A stretch of DNA of 64,000 bases from Verrucomicrobiota bacterium (lineage in GTDB: Bacteria > Verrucomicrobiota > Verrucomicrobiia > Opitutales > UBA953), in contig VHDL01000005.1 of assembly GCA_016871415.1 (NCBI GenBank), positions 47,501 through 111,500 on the forward strand. Direction: 5' to 3'. Position numbers and translations under genes: made by a program. This document shows positions 29,679 to 37,106 of this stretch, one piece after another. Under the pieces are notes generated by a model. It was not told where the DNA came from. It saw nothing but the letters and a program-made list of their open reading frames with translations, and made no database searches. Position 1 is the stretch's first letter; every line of letters begins with the position of its first letter.

Positions 29679-29894
29679 ATGATCAACGCCACCGAACACG
29701 CCGACGCCCGCCGCTCCCTCCGGATCGACGAGCACAACCCTCTGCACCACCTATGGAACAACAACGGGACCTGGTGGGTGCACTACACCGAGCACCTGCC
29801 CGATTTCACCAAGCGCCGCATTCGGCGGTCCTTGGGCACGCGGGACCAGGAGGAGGCGGTGCGCCGACGCGACGCCCTGCTCGGGCGGTCCTGA
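29679..29894 (+). CDS. stand-alone integrase-arm-like mini-protein
   Basis: 71 residues. The core NNGTWWVHYTEHLPDFTKRR, IRRSLGTRDQEEAVRRRDAL, resembles the N-terminal arm-type DNA-binding sheet of phage tyrosine recombinases (strands reading ...TWYVR... kRirrSLGTrd.eeA..rrdall). The core-binding and catalytic domains are absent: a stop follows GRS and no further homologous frame is seen. It may be a remnant, or a small DNA-binding protein in its own right; the intact short frame favours the latter. It lies in the disturbed stretch next to tRNA-Leu. Similarity judged by eye only. Confidence 0.55.
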   Translation: MINATEHADARRSLRIDEHNPLHHLWNNNGTWWVHYTEHLPDFTKRRIRRSLGTRDQEEAVRRRDALLGRS

Positions 29895-29909
29895 ACCCTG
29901 CAACCCTCC

Positions 29910-30788
29910 TCAGAAACGGGCTCCCACGCGTGCGCCGAGGCCCCAGATCGGCCTGACCTCGAAGGAGGACATCGAGTCACCGGCATGATAGAAGCTGTGC
30001 CTTGCGAACGGCACGTACTCCGCCTGAGCCCGCACGAACCAGGTGCCTGAGCGCTCGAGGAACTGGGTGACGCCGACGCGCAGGGGCACCTCGCCCACGC
30101 TCACGCCCCTGCCGCCATAGGCCGCATCGGAAAGCTTGAACATCAGAGTCTCATACATCACGGAGAAATCTCCGGTCGTGGAGCGGTCGGCCCTGTATCC
30201 GCGGAAGATGATTCCGTTCTGCATGCCCGTGGCTCGCAGTTCGACTTCGCCGAATGAACATGGACGCCAGACGGCCTTGAGGTAGGGCACGGGCAGGGGC
30301 GACCTTTCGAACCGGTCCTGCAGGATCAAGCCGAGGGCGACGTCGGTCTCCTCGTCAGGCGCCCAATGCCAGGCACCGCCCAGACCCCAACGGAAACCTT
30401 CGCCGAACGAGACGCCGTCCTCCCGGGCCGACTCGAGACCGTAGATGAGCTGGAAGGAACCCCACTGCCGGAACCCCGTGAGAATCAGGTCGGTGGTGTC
30501 GCGATAAGCGCTGTCAGTTCCGGCGATGGAGCCCCCGAACCGGTTGGTGTAGGCGTAATACTCGAGATCGATGGCCATGACCTCGTCCCTGTAGATCGCC
30601 TCGAAGCCGGTGCGAGACCGCCCGAAGGAGCCATTGGCGGCATTGCCCGCGACGGCATCGTCCCCTCGACGCTGCCAGTCAGCCATGACGAGCCAGTGTT
30701 TGGCGGGCTGCTCTGCGGCGCCGAGGCATGAACAAAGAAGGGCAATTTGCACAAATTTAAACAAACTGGTTTGGATCATGTTTTTCAT
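29910..30788 (-). CDS. outer-membrane beta-barrel-like protein, unknown function
   Basis: About 292 residues. A lipoprotein-like or ordinary signal peptide (SLFKFVQIALLCSCLGAAEQ) is followed by alternating hydrophobic/polar strands rich in Tyr, Trp and Gly, each 9-11 residues. The C-terminus is GLGARVGARF with terminal phenylalanine, the usual sign of an outer-membrane barrel (DUF6268-like pattern). No catalytic motif. Two near in-frame ATGs exist; MKNMIQTSLFK gives a basic N-terminus and is preferred. Base composition is less GC-rich at its 5' end. It is divergent from the ammonium-transporter region and may share the regulatory sequences there. Confidence 0.65.
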   Translation of the reverse strand: MKNMIQTSLFKFVQIALLCSCLGAAEQPAKHWLVMADWQRRGDDAVAGNAANGSFGRSRTGFEAIYRDEVMAIDLEYYAYTNRFGGSIAGTDSAYRDTTDLILTGFRQWGSFQLIYGLESAREDGVSFGEGFRWGLGGAWHWAPDEETDVALGLILQDRFERSPLPVPYLKAVWRPCSFGEVELRATGMQNGIIFRGYRADRSTTGDFSVMYETLMFKLSDAAYGGRGVSVGEVPLRVGVTQFLERSGTWFVRAQAEYVPFARHSFYHAGDSMSSFEVRPIWGLGARVGARF

Positions 30789-30837
30789 ATGCCAGAGGAA
30801 GCCCAAAGAATCAAGCAGGTTGCCCCAGGTGAGCGAT

Positions 30838-30856
30838 TATTGGCACACAAGATGCT
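30838..30856 (+). promoter_or_regulatory. sigma-54-type promoter (upstream of structured non-coding region)
   Basis: TATTGGCACACAAGATGCTT has the invariant GG (30842-30843) and GC (30854-30855) elements exactly 10 nt apart and matches the consensus TTGGCACG-N4-TTGC at most positions. The predicted start is near 30867. No protein-coding gene begins behind it; the next feature is a chain of hairpins and then a decayed ammonium-transporter end. Confidence 0.5.
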
Positions 30857-30866
30857 TACCTTTGGG

Positions 30867-31060
30867 CAAGCTGCTTATTTCTGCCACTCCCAACGCAGGC
30901 GACAACGCCTGGGTTCTCGGTTGGGAAATTGATTAGGAGCATGGCTTCTTAGGCCATGGTTTGCGAACTAAGACTCACGCCGGGTTCATCCGGTCGGATT
31001 GGTTACCGACCTTCATTCCCTTAAGTGACACAAGCTCGTCGTTGAATGCTTGTGTTGCCT
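30867..31060 (+). ncRNA. candidate structured RNA behind a sigma-54-type promoter
   Basis: The interval 30807-31143 has no gene. Within it four perfect inverted repeats stand in series: a two-part stem CCCAAC (30889-30894)/GTTGGG (30920-30925) enclosing CAGGCG/CGCCTG (30896-30901/30906-30911, loop ACAA); CATGGC/GCCATG (30940-30945/30953-30958); GGTCGG/CCGACC (30992-30997/31006-31011); and ACACAAGC/GCTTGTGT (31028-31035/31048-31055). There is no U-tract after the last stem. It could be a small RNA, the untranslated leader of the lost transporter, or a recombination scar. Purely sequence-based inference. Confidence 0.35.
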
Positions 31061-31143
31061 AGCGACGACCGCGCGGGCCGCACTCCCCTATCAACGAACA
31101 GGCCATCACCATTACCAAACCTTTGACCCGTGTAAGCTGTTTG

Positions 31144-31511
31144 TACCAGCTAATTGGATGCGTCGCCGAAGCGCTCTTCTACGCCGCCTGCTCCGTCCTC
31201 AAGCCGAAGCTTGGCTACGATGACGCCCTGGACACTTTCGGCGTCCACGGCGTGGGCGGAACGATCGGCGCGCTGGCGACAACTCTCCTGATGGACGCTT
31301 CGGTCAATCCGGCCGGAGGCGCACTGGCAGGCAAAGGGCTGCTCTCCGGACAGCTCGCCGCCATGGCGGCCTGCTGATTCTCTCCTGCTCGCTGACATGG
31401 CTGATCGCCAAATTCGTGGCGAAGACCGTCGGACTCCGTCCCACGGAAGAGGAGGAGTCGCAGGGCGTGGGCATCGTCGACCACGGCGAAGAGGGCTACA
31501 GCAACAACTGA
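31144..31511 (+). pseudogene. decayed 3' end of a third ammonium transporter gene
   Basis: Only the last quarter of an Amt protein remains. One frame reads LIGCVAEALFYAACSVLKPK and LGYDDALDTFGVHGVGGTIG, aligning with residues about 366-400 of the intact second Amt downstream (KYDDALDTFGVHAVGGTLG) and including the second pore histidine. The frame is lost near 31370 (a one-base deletion at ATGGCGGCC fits) and continues as LLILSCSLTWLIAKFVAKTV then VGIVDHGEEGYSNN to a stop at 31511, matching the Amt C-terminus. There is no start and no N-terminal three quarters. Confidence 0.88.
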
Positions 31512-31611
31512 CTGCTCCCGAGCCGGGGCTCTTTCTGCACAATTTCGGGCAGAAAATTGCCTATTGGGGACGCTTTTTGTTCAGTTTCAGCAGCTACGGC
31601 GGTCCGAGAGG

Positions 31612-31630
31612 GATTGGCACGAGGGATGCG
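31612..31630 (+). promoter_or_regulatory. sigma-54-type promoter of the first amt gene
   Basis: ATTGGCACGAGGGATGCG: GG at 31616-31617 and GC at 31628-31629, 10 nt between, with TTGGCACG identical to the consensus -24 box and ATGC for TTGC. The predicted transcription start (about 31641) is only some 4 nt before the ATG at 31645, so the mRNA would be almost leaderless. Fits nitrogen (NtrC-type) control of ammonium uptake. Confidence 0.7.
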
Positions 31631-31644
31631 AAGTCTAACACGCC

Positions 31645-33060
31645 ATGAAATCCCTGCTCCGAACCCTCACCATCCTCGCCCTGGCGGTAGCTCCCTGCCT
31701 GTCCTGGGCGCAGGCCGCACCCGCCGCGGCACCGGCGGCCACACCGCCTGCGGCCGCCGCGGCCGCCGCACCTGCCGCGCCGAAGTACAAGGATCTGGCA
31801 GCCTTCAAGGAAGCCCCGAGCTACGCGACGTTCACCGTGAACAACACCTGGATGATGCTCTCGGCCGGACTCGTCTTCATCATGCACCTCGGTTTCGCGA
31901 CCTTGGAGACCGGCCTCACCCGCTCCAAGAACACGGTCAACATCCTGTTCAAGAACAGCATGATCCCCTGCATCGGCATTCTCACCTATGCCATCGTTGG
32001 CTTCAACCTGATGTATCCCGGGGCCGATTTCGCAGGAAAATGGTTCGGCTTCTCCGGTTTCGGTGTGTCCGTGACGGATGACGTCGCCTCCCTGACCGAC
32101 GCCTACAACGCAGGCTACACCTATTGGACCGACTTCATCTTCCAGGCCATGTTCGCCGCCACCGCTGCCACGATCGTCTCCGGTGCGGTCGCTGAACGCA
32201 TCAAGCTTTCGAGCTTCCTGGTCTTCTCGACCGTTTTCGTCGCGATCAGCTACCCCATGACTGGCATGTGGAAATGGGGCAACGGCTGGCTCAACACGAT
32301 GGCAACCCCCTTCTACGATTTCGCGGGATCCACCCTCGTGCACTCCGTGGGAGGCTGGGGCGCTCTGGCCGGCGTGTTGCTCCTCGGGCCCCGCATCGGT
32401 CGTTACCGCTCGGACGGAAAGCCCGTGCCCATGCCCGGACACAGCATGCCCCTAGCGACCATCGGCGTCTTCCTCCTCTGGCTCGGTTGGTTCGGATTCA
32501 ACGGCGGCTCGGTGCTGTCCGCCGACCCCGGACTCGTCTCCCTGACCCTCGTCACGACCTCCATCGCGGCCGCCACCGGCGCCATCGGAGCGATGTTCAC
32601 CTCTTGGGCCGTCATCAAGAAGCCCGACCTCTCCATGGTGCTCAACGGCATTCTCGCCGGACTCGTGGGCATCACGGCGGGCGCCGACCAGATGAACATG
32701 AACAGCTCGATCATCATCGGACTCTCATCCGGAGTGCTCGTGGTGCTCGCGGTGCTCTTCTTCGACAAGCTCAAGCTCGACGATCCGGTAGGCGCCCTCT
32801 CCGTCCACCTGGTGTGCGGCATCTGGGGCACCCTCTGCGTGGGTCTCTTCGGGGCCAAGGCCGGCATGGCGCAGCTCATCAGCCAGCTTAAAGGCATCGG
32901 CTCGATCGGCCTGTTCACCTTTGTCTTCGCCTACGTGCTCTTCCTCATCATCAAGGCCGTCATGGGGCTCAGGGTCAGCGCGGAAGAGGAGTCCGGCGGG
33001 CTGGACATCGCCGAACACGGCAACGAATCCTACCCGGACTTCCTGAAATCAGCCAAGTAA
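31645..33060 (+). CDS. ammonium transporter (Amt/MEP/Rh)
   Basis: 471 residues. A signal peptide and an unusual Ala/Pro-rich spacer (about residues 24-46) precede 11 predicted membrane helices of an Amt channel that conducts ammonium across the inner membrane. D225 in DFAGSTLVH and the twin pore histidines H233 and H388 (LSVHLVCG) are in place. The cytoplasmic tail ends GLDIAEHGNESYP, as in Amt proteins. Only distant to the second copy behind it (tails and several helices differ), so the two are old paralogues rather than a recent duplication. No glnK/PII gene is next to it. Own sigma-54-type promoter and intrinsic terminator. Confidence 0.95.
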   Translation: MKSLLRTLTILALAVAPCLSWAQAAPAAAPAATPPAAAAAAAPAAPKYKDLAAFKEAPSYATFTVNNTWMMLSAGLVFIMHLGFATLETGLTRSKNTVNILFKNSMIPCIGILTYAIVGFNLMYPGADFAGKWFGFSGFGVSVTDDVASLTDAYNAGYTYWTDFIFQAMFAATAATIVSGAVAERIKLSSFLVFSTVFVAISYPMTGMWKWGNGWLNTMATPFYDFAGSTLVHSVGGWGALAGVLLLGPRIGRYRSDGKPVPMPGHSMPLATIGVFLLWLGWFGFNGGSVLSADPGLVSLTLVTTSIAAATGAIGAMFTSWAVIKKPDLSMVLNGILAGLVGITAGADQMNMNSSIIIGLSSGVLVVLAVLFFDKLKLDDPVGALSVHLVCGIWGTLCVGLFGAKAGMAQLISQLKGIGSIGLFTFVFAYVLFLIIKAVMGLRVSAEEESGGLDIAEHGNESYPDFLKSAK

Positions 33061-33082
33061 GGCCTTCCAAAGGGGCAGAACA

Positions 33083-33108
33083 GGGCCGTCATAAGACGGC
33101 CCTTTTTT
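33083..33108 (+). terminator. intrinsic terminator of the first amt gene
   Basis: GGGCCGTC (33083-33090) / GACGGCCC (33095-33102), loop ATAA, followed by TTTTTT. Textbook terminator; the second amt gene therefore needs its own promoter. Confidence 0.95.
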
Positions 33109-33123
33109 GTGCAGATTGCCCAA

Positions 33124-33142
33124 ACTTGGCATGGTTAATGCA
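33124..33142 (+). promoter_or_regulatory. sigma-54-type promoter of the second amt gene
   Basis: ACTTGGCATGGTTAATGCA: GG at 33128-33129 and GC at 33140-33141 with exactly 10 nt between. Predicted start about 33153, seven nt before the ATG at 33160. Third element of the same type in 2.3 kb. Confidence 0.65.
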
Positions 33143-33159
33143 CCAAGGGGTGAACGACC

Positions 33160-34635
33160 ATGAGCACCCTCCGATTCTTAGGCCTGTCCCTGATGACCCT
33201 GCTGGCCCCGTTGCTGGCAGCCCAGCAGGGTGCCGATACATCCAAACCGGCTCCCGCCGCAGCCCCGCTCGAGCAGAGGGTCGGTGACCTTGAGGCCTAC
33301 GTGAACAACGTCGGCCCCAAGGCGGGGGATGACAAGGTGGCCGCCGGTCCGATTGCCGCCTCCCCGGGCCCCGGACACAACGCCTTCATCATGGTCTGCG
33401 CGGCCTTGGTGCTCTTCATGACCCTTCCCGGACTGTTCCTCTTCTACGGAGGCTTGGTGCGTTCGAAGAACGTGCTCTCCGTCGTCGCGCAGTGCTTCGG
33501 CCTCGCAGGACTGGTCGCCATCCTCTGGTGGGCCTTCGGCTACTCGCTGGTCTTCGGCAAGAGCTTCGACGGCACCGTCCTCGGCAAGGTCTTCGGCGGA
33601 AGCGAATTCTTCTTCCTCAACGGCGTCGGATCAGGCCCGAACGGCGACTACGCCTACTGGATCTCCCAGAACGTGTTCTCGATGTTCCAGCTGATGTTCG
33701 CGATCATCACGCCCGCCCTGATTGTGGGCGCCATCGCCGAGCGCATAAAGTTCTCCGCGGTCATGCTCTTCATGACCGGCTGGATGTTCCTGGTCTATTT
33801 CCCGATGGCCCACCACATCTGGGGCATCACCGGCGAGATGAACGGTGTCTGGAACGCCAAGGCCTCCATCAAGGCGATCGACTTCGCCGGAGGCACGGTC
33901 GTCCACATGACCTCGGGCTGGTCCGCCCTGCTGCTCTGCATCATCCTCGGACCCCGCGTCGGCTTCGGCAAGCGCCCCCTGACCCCGCACAGCATGGTGC
34001 TCTGCGCCATCGGAACCGGCATGCTCTGGGTCGGCTGGTATGGCTTCAACGCCGGCTCCGCCCTCTCCGCCGACGGCGTCGCTGCCCAGGCCTTCATGAC
34101 CACGACCCTCGCCGCAGCGGTCGCCGCCTTCACCTGGGCCTCCCTGGAGTGGACCCTCCGCAAGCACGCCAGCATCCTCGGACTCTGCTCCGGCGCGGTG
34201 GCCGGCCTCGTGGTGGTGACGCCCGCCGCGGGCTTCGTGACCGCCAGCTCCGCCGTCCTCATCGGCTTGCTCGCCGGAGTGGTGCCCTTCTTCGCCGTGG
34301 TCTACCTCAAGGCCAAGCTGAAGTATGACGACGCTCTCGACACCTTCGGCGTGCACGCCGTGGGCGGAACCTTGGGCGCCATCCTCACCGGCATCCTCGC
34401 GACGGCCGACGTAAACGGAAACCTGAACACGAACCTCAAGGACATCGTGGGCAAGTCCCTCCTCACCGAACAGCTCAAGGCCATCGCCGTGACCTTGGCC
34501 ATCTCCTTAGTTGCCACCGCGATCCTCGCCTACGTGGTGAAGGCGGTCGTCGGTCTCCGTCCCTCGGAGGAGGACGAGGCCAAGGGTCTGGACATCACCG
34601 ACCACGGGGAAGAGGGCTACAACTTCAACTCCTGA
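33160..34635 (+). CDS. ammonium transporter (Amt/MEP/Rh), second copy
   Basis: 491 residues. The signal peptide MSTLRFLGLSLMTLLAPLLA is followed by a short helical segment (LEQRVGDLEAYVNNV, coiled-coil-like) before the 11-helix channel, an N-terminal addition not present in E. coli AmtB. D241 in DFAGGTVVH, pore histidines H249 and H399 (DTFGVHAVGG) and the Amt tail DITDHGEEGYNFNS are present. It is the closest relative, within the window, of the decayed copy upstream. Own sigma-54-type promoter and terminator, so expression can differ from the first copy. Confidence 0.96.
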   Translation: MSTLRFLGLSLMTLLAPLLAAQQGADTSKPAPAAAPLEQRVGDLEAYVNNVGPKAGDDKVAAGPIAASPGPGHNAFIMVCAALVLFMTLPGLFLFYGGLVRSKNVLSVVAQCFGLAGLVAILWWAFGYSLVFGKSFDGTVLGKVFGGSEFFFLNGVGSGPNGDYAYWISQNVFSMFQLMFAIITPALIVGAIAERIKFSAVMLFMTGWMFLVYFPMAHHIWGITGEMNGVWNAKASIKAIDFAGGTVVHMTSGWSALLLCIILGPRVGFGKRPLTPHSMVLCAIGTGMLWVGWYGFNAGSALSADGVAAQAFMTTTLAAAVAAFTWASLEWTLRKHASILGLCSGAVAGLVVVTPAAGFVTASSAVLIGLLAGVVPFFAVVYLKAKLKYDDALDTFGVHAVGGTLGAILTGILATADVNGNLNTNLKDIVGKSLLTEQLKAIAVTLAISLVATAILAYVVKAVVGLRPSEEDEAKGLDITDHGEEGYNFNS

Positions 34636-34654
34636 GCCAAGGGTCGTCCTGCGC

Positions 34655-34692
34655 AGGGGTCGCTTCCTCCGGGAGGCGGCCCCTCTTTATTT
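34655..34692 (+). terminator. intrinsic terminator of the second amt gene
   Basis: 13-bp stem with two G-T pairs, AGGGGTCGCTTCC (34655-34667) / GGAGGCGGCCCCT (34672-34684), loop TCCG, followed by CTTTATTT. Confidence 0.85.
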
Positions 34693-34715
34693 CCTAATGA
34701 TGTTGCGAAATTGGA

Positions 34716-35570
34716 ATGATTACAGCAGAGTGTGCCTATACAAACATGCTCAGACACTCCAACAACCTGAAAGAGGATTTCCAAGGGACGGCCGCCGAAC
34801 TGGCCCTCTACGTGGCCCAAGAACTCCACAAGTTGGGCTTCTCCCCGAGATTCTATCCCAACGAGCGGCTGGTCCGCTACTATGCCTGGGAAGGCCTGCT
34901 GGACCGGCCGGAGCCCAGTCAGGAGGGCGACCGACGACGCAAGATCTTCGACGGCAGGCAGGCGATGCGCTTGCTGGCAGCCCGCATTCTTTCCGAGAGG
35001 GGCTCCGACCTCGAGACGATCCATCGCCGGCTCAAGTCGGCAGCGTCGGAAAAGAGGGGTCTGGCCGACTTGATCGATGAAGTGGCCTCAGTGCAATCTC
35101 TGGAGGCGAGGGAGGCCCATGAACCGCCGCCTGGATTCGACGTACACGAAGAAATCAAAAGTCGGCGGATGAAGGCCATGAATATGGACTGCTCCCCGCT
35201 GCTGCTGCTGAATGAGTCCCCTTACATGTTTCAGGCTCCCGGTCGAAGCCCCATCTCCGGCACAGGCTCCAAGCTTCGCAGGGTCTCCGATTCCTCCAGC
35301 CCCGGGCTGGCCTTCCGCAAACTGGTCATGCTCGAATCGGAACGCGAAGACATCAGCGAGGAGGCTCGCAGCCTTTACCGGCAGCTATTGGCCTTCCACC
35401 CGACCGATTCCACCGAGCCTCCGAAGCGCGAACGCTGGAGCAAAGTGCGTCTGGCCCCGTGGTGTGAACTGCTGTTACGCATCGATGAAAGGCAAAGGCC
35501 AAGCCGCTCCGAGTTGGACTCAATTGTCAGTAATTTCCGTAAATCATTGGAAGATAACTACATGCAATAA
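34716..35570 (+). CDS. MerR-like transcriptional regulator
   Basis: 284 residues (or 274 from the second ATG at 34746). An N-terminal MerR-type winged helix is readable: LALYVAQELHKLGF, then RLVRYYAWEGLLDRPE (the RYY..GLL signature) and FDGRQAMRLLAARIL, followed by LETIHRRL. The remaining two thirds has no known domain: a charged linker, a Ser/Pro-rich segment (MFQAPGRSPISGTGSKLRR) and a helical C-terminus. No metal-binding cysteine pattern. Next is a cytosolic vWA protein gene, and MerR-like/vWA pairs recur in bacteria, so they probably form one regulatory or repair-like module. Intergenic region 35571-35666 contains TTGACA at 35620, a likely -35 box for the vWA gene and possible binding site. 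Confidence 0.75.
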   Translation: MITAECAYTNMLRHSNNLKEDFQGTAAELALYVAQELHKLGFSPRFYPNERLVRYYAWEGLLDRPEPSQEGDRRRKIFDGRQAMRLLAARILSERGSDLETIHRRLKSAASEKRGLADLIDEVASVQSLEAREAHEPPPGFDVHEEIKSRRMKAMNMDCSPLLLLNESPYMFQAPGRSPISGTGSKLRRVSDSSSPGLAFRKLVMLESEREDISEEARSLYRQLLAFHPTDSTEPPKRERWSKVRLAPWCELLLRIDERQRPSRSELDSIVSNFRKSLEDNYMQ

Positions 35571-35666
35571 ACTGTGAGCTTATGACAGTGATTGCTTTAG
35601 GATAGTTTCTACGTCGGTGTTGACACTTTAAGAGGCTCGGGGATGATGACGTTCCTGATCATCCCA

Positions 35667-37010
35667 ATGAGCAAACCAAGCATCCAAATCCAGCCCCTCA
35701 AGCAGGGGTTCCTCCGGGCTGCCGCTGAACCGGCCTACGCCCTCGTCCGCCTCGTCGCCCCGGCCAAGCCGGCCGAGCTGAAAGCCGAATCCCGCCAGCC
35801 CCTCGACCTGGCGATCGTCATCGACCGCTCCGGCTCGATGAGCGGCCGTCCCCTCGAGGCCGCCGTCGAATCCACGGTGCGCATCATCAACGGCCTCCAG
35901 TCCGGCGACCGGATCGCGGTGGTCGCTTTCGACGACTCGGTCGACGTCATCAGCCCGCTGACCGAAGTCGGCGGACGTGACGAACTCGTCCGCCAGGTGC
36001 GTGCCATCCGCTCCGGGGGCTCCACCGCCCTCTTCGACGGCTGGCGCGAAGGCCTCAACCGACTTCTGCCGCACGTGGACAAGGGCCGCATCTCCCGCGT
36101 GATCCTGCTCAGCGACGGCCAGGCCAACCACGGCCTCACCGACGAACAGGAGATCTTCCGTCAGGTGGCCAAGGCCGCCGGCGAAGGCGTGACGACCTCC
36201 ACGGTCGGACTCGGGCACAGCTTCAATGAATCGCTCCTGAGCGGCATGGCCCAGGCCGGCGAAGGCGCCGCGAACTACGGCCAGACCGCGGACGACCTCG
36301 ACGAAGCCTTCGAGGAGCAGTTCTCCATCCTCTCCAACGCACTCCTCCGACAGGTCCGCATCTCGGTCACTGGCGGCAGCGACGTGGCCGCACGGCTGGT
36401 CGGCGAGCTCCACGGCGAGTCCGCCGGTCGTAGCCGCAACCTCGGCACGCTCGCCTGGGACTCTTCGCTGATCGCCGTGGTCGAACTCCGCCCGGGCCAG
36501 GGCGCCAAGGCCGACGAGCTCGCCGCCGTCAACGTAGAAGCCCTGAACAAGGAAGGCGAAAGGGTCTGCTTCGGGCCGTCGATCATCTCGATTCCCGAGG
36601 TTAGCCTCGCCGACCTCGCCATTCTGCCCGAGTCGCCCGAAGTGCGCGCCGCCGTCAGCGAAGCCCTGCTGTCCGAACGCATCGAATCGGCCGAGGAACT
36701 GGTGCGCGCCGGCCGGACCAAGGAAGGCCGCGAGGCGCTTCAGCGTCTGCTGAGCGACCCCAAGCTCTCCGACTACGCCCGCCGGAAGCTCGAATACCTG
36801 ATCCAGCAGCTCGAGGAGGACAGCGTCTACGCCTCCAAAGAGCTCCGCTACGGCCGCAACCAGATGCTCAACAAGCTACGGTCGGTCGATGCGTCCGACA
36901 TCGTCGCCGACTTCAGCCCCGAAGGCGAGAGCCTCAAGCCCCTACACCTACGCAAGAAGCTGGCGGCCGGCCAGGCCACCCGCCGGCCCCGTGACAAGGG
37001 GCAGGCCTGA
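35667..37010 (+). CDS. vWA-domain protein (cytosolic, MIDAS intact)
   Basis: 447 residues from MSKPSIQIQPLKQGF; a start eight codons upstream is possible but less family-like. The von Willebrand A domain covers about residues 45-230 with a complete metal-ion-dependent adhesion site: D53-x-S55-x-S57 in VIDRSGSMSG, T120 in SGGSTALFDGW and D150 in LLSDGQANHG. A beta-rich middle domain (about 230-330) and a helical C-terminal part with REALQRLLSDPKLSDYARRK follow. No signal peptide or membrane helix, so it acts in the cytoplasm as a Mg-dependent protein-binding scaffold. Partner is probably the MerR-like protein encoded just upstream. Confidence 0.88.
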   Translation: MSKPSIQIQPLKQGFLRAAAEPAYALVRLVAPAKPAELKAESRQPLDLAIVIDRSGSMSGRPLEAAVESTVRIINGLQSGDRIAVVAFDDSVDVISPLTEVGGRDELVRQVRAIRSGGSTALFDGWREGLNRLLPHVDKGRISRVILLSDGQANHGLTDEQEIFRQVAKAAGEGVTTSTVGLGHSFNESLLSGMAQAGEGAANYGQTADDLDEAFEEQFSILSNALLRQVRISVTGGSDVAARLVGELHGESAGRSRNLGTLAWDSSLIAVVELRPGQGAKADELAAVNVEALNKEGERVCFGPSIISIPEVSLADLAILPESPEVRAAVSEALLSERIESAEELVRAGRTKEGREALQRLLSDPKLSDYARRKLEYLIQQLEEDSVYASKELRYGRNQMLNKLRSVDASDIVADFSPEGESLKPLHLRKKLAAGQATRRPRDKGQA

Positions 37011-37035
37011 TACGGCCGCGGCCGACTGTCCCGAC

Positions 37036-37067
37036 AGCCCGGCGGAACCCGTTCCGCCGGGCTTTTT
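37036..37067 (+). terminator. intrinsic terminator of the vWA gene
   Basis: AGCCCGGCGGAAC (37036-37048) / GTTCCGCCGGGCT (37051-37063), then TTTT G TT. Perfect 13-bp stem (loop effectively CCCG). Confidence 0.95.
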
Positions 37068-37106
37068 GTTGCCCGGGCCCGGGGGCGCGGCAAGATAGTC
37101 ATCCCC

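Noticed and set aside
31123-31377. Short open frame considered as a small membrane protein
   Set aside because: It is the first part of the decayed amt copy; the homology continues in another frame.
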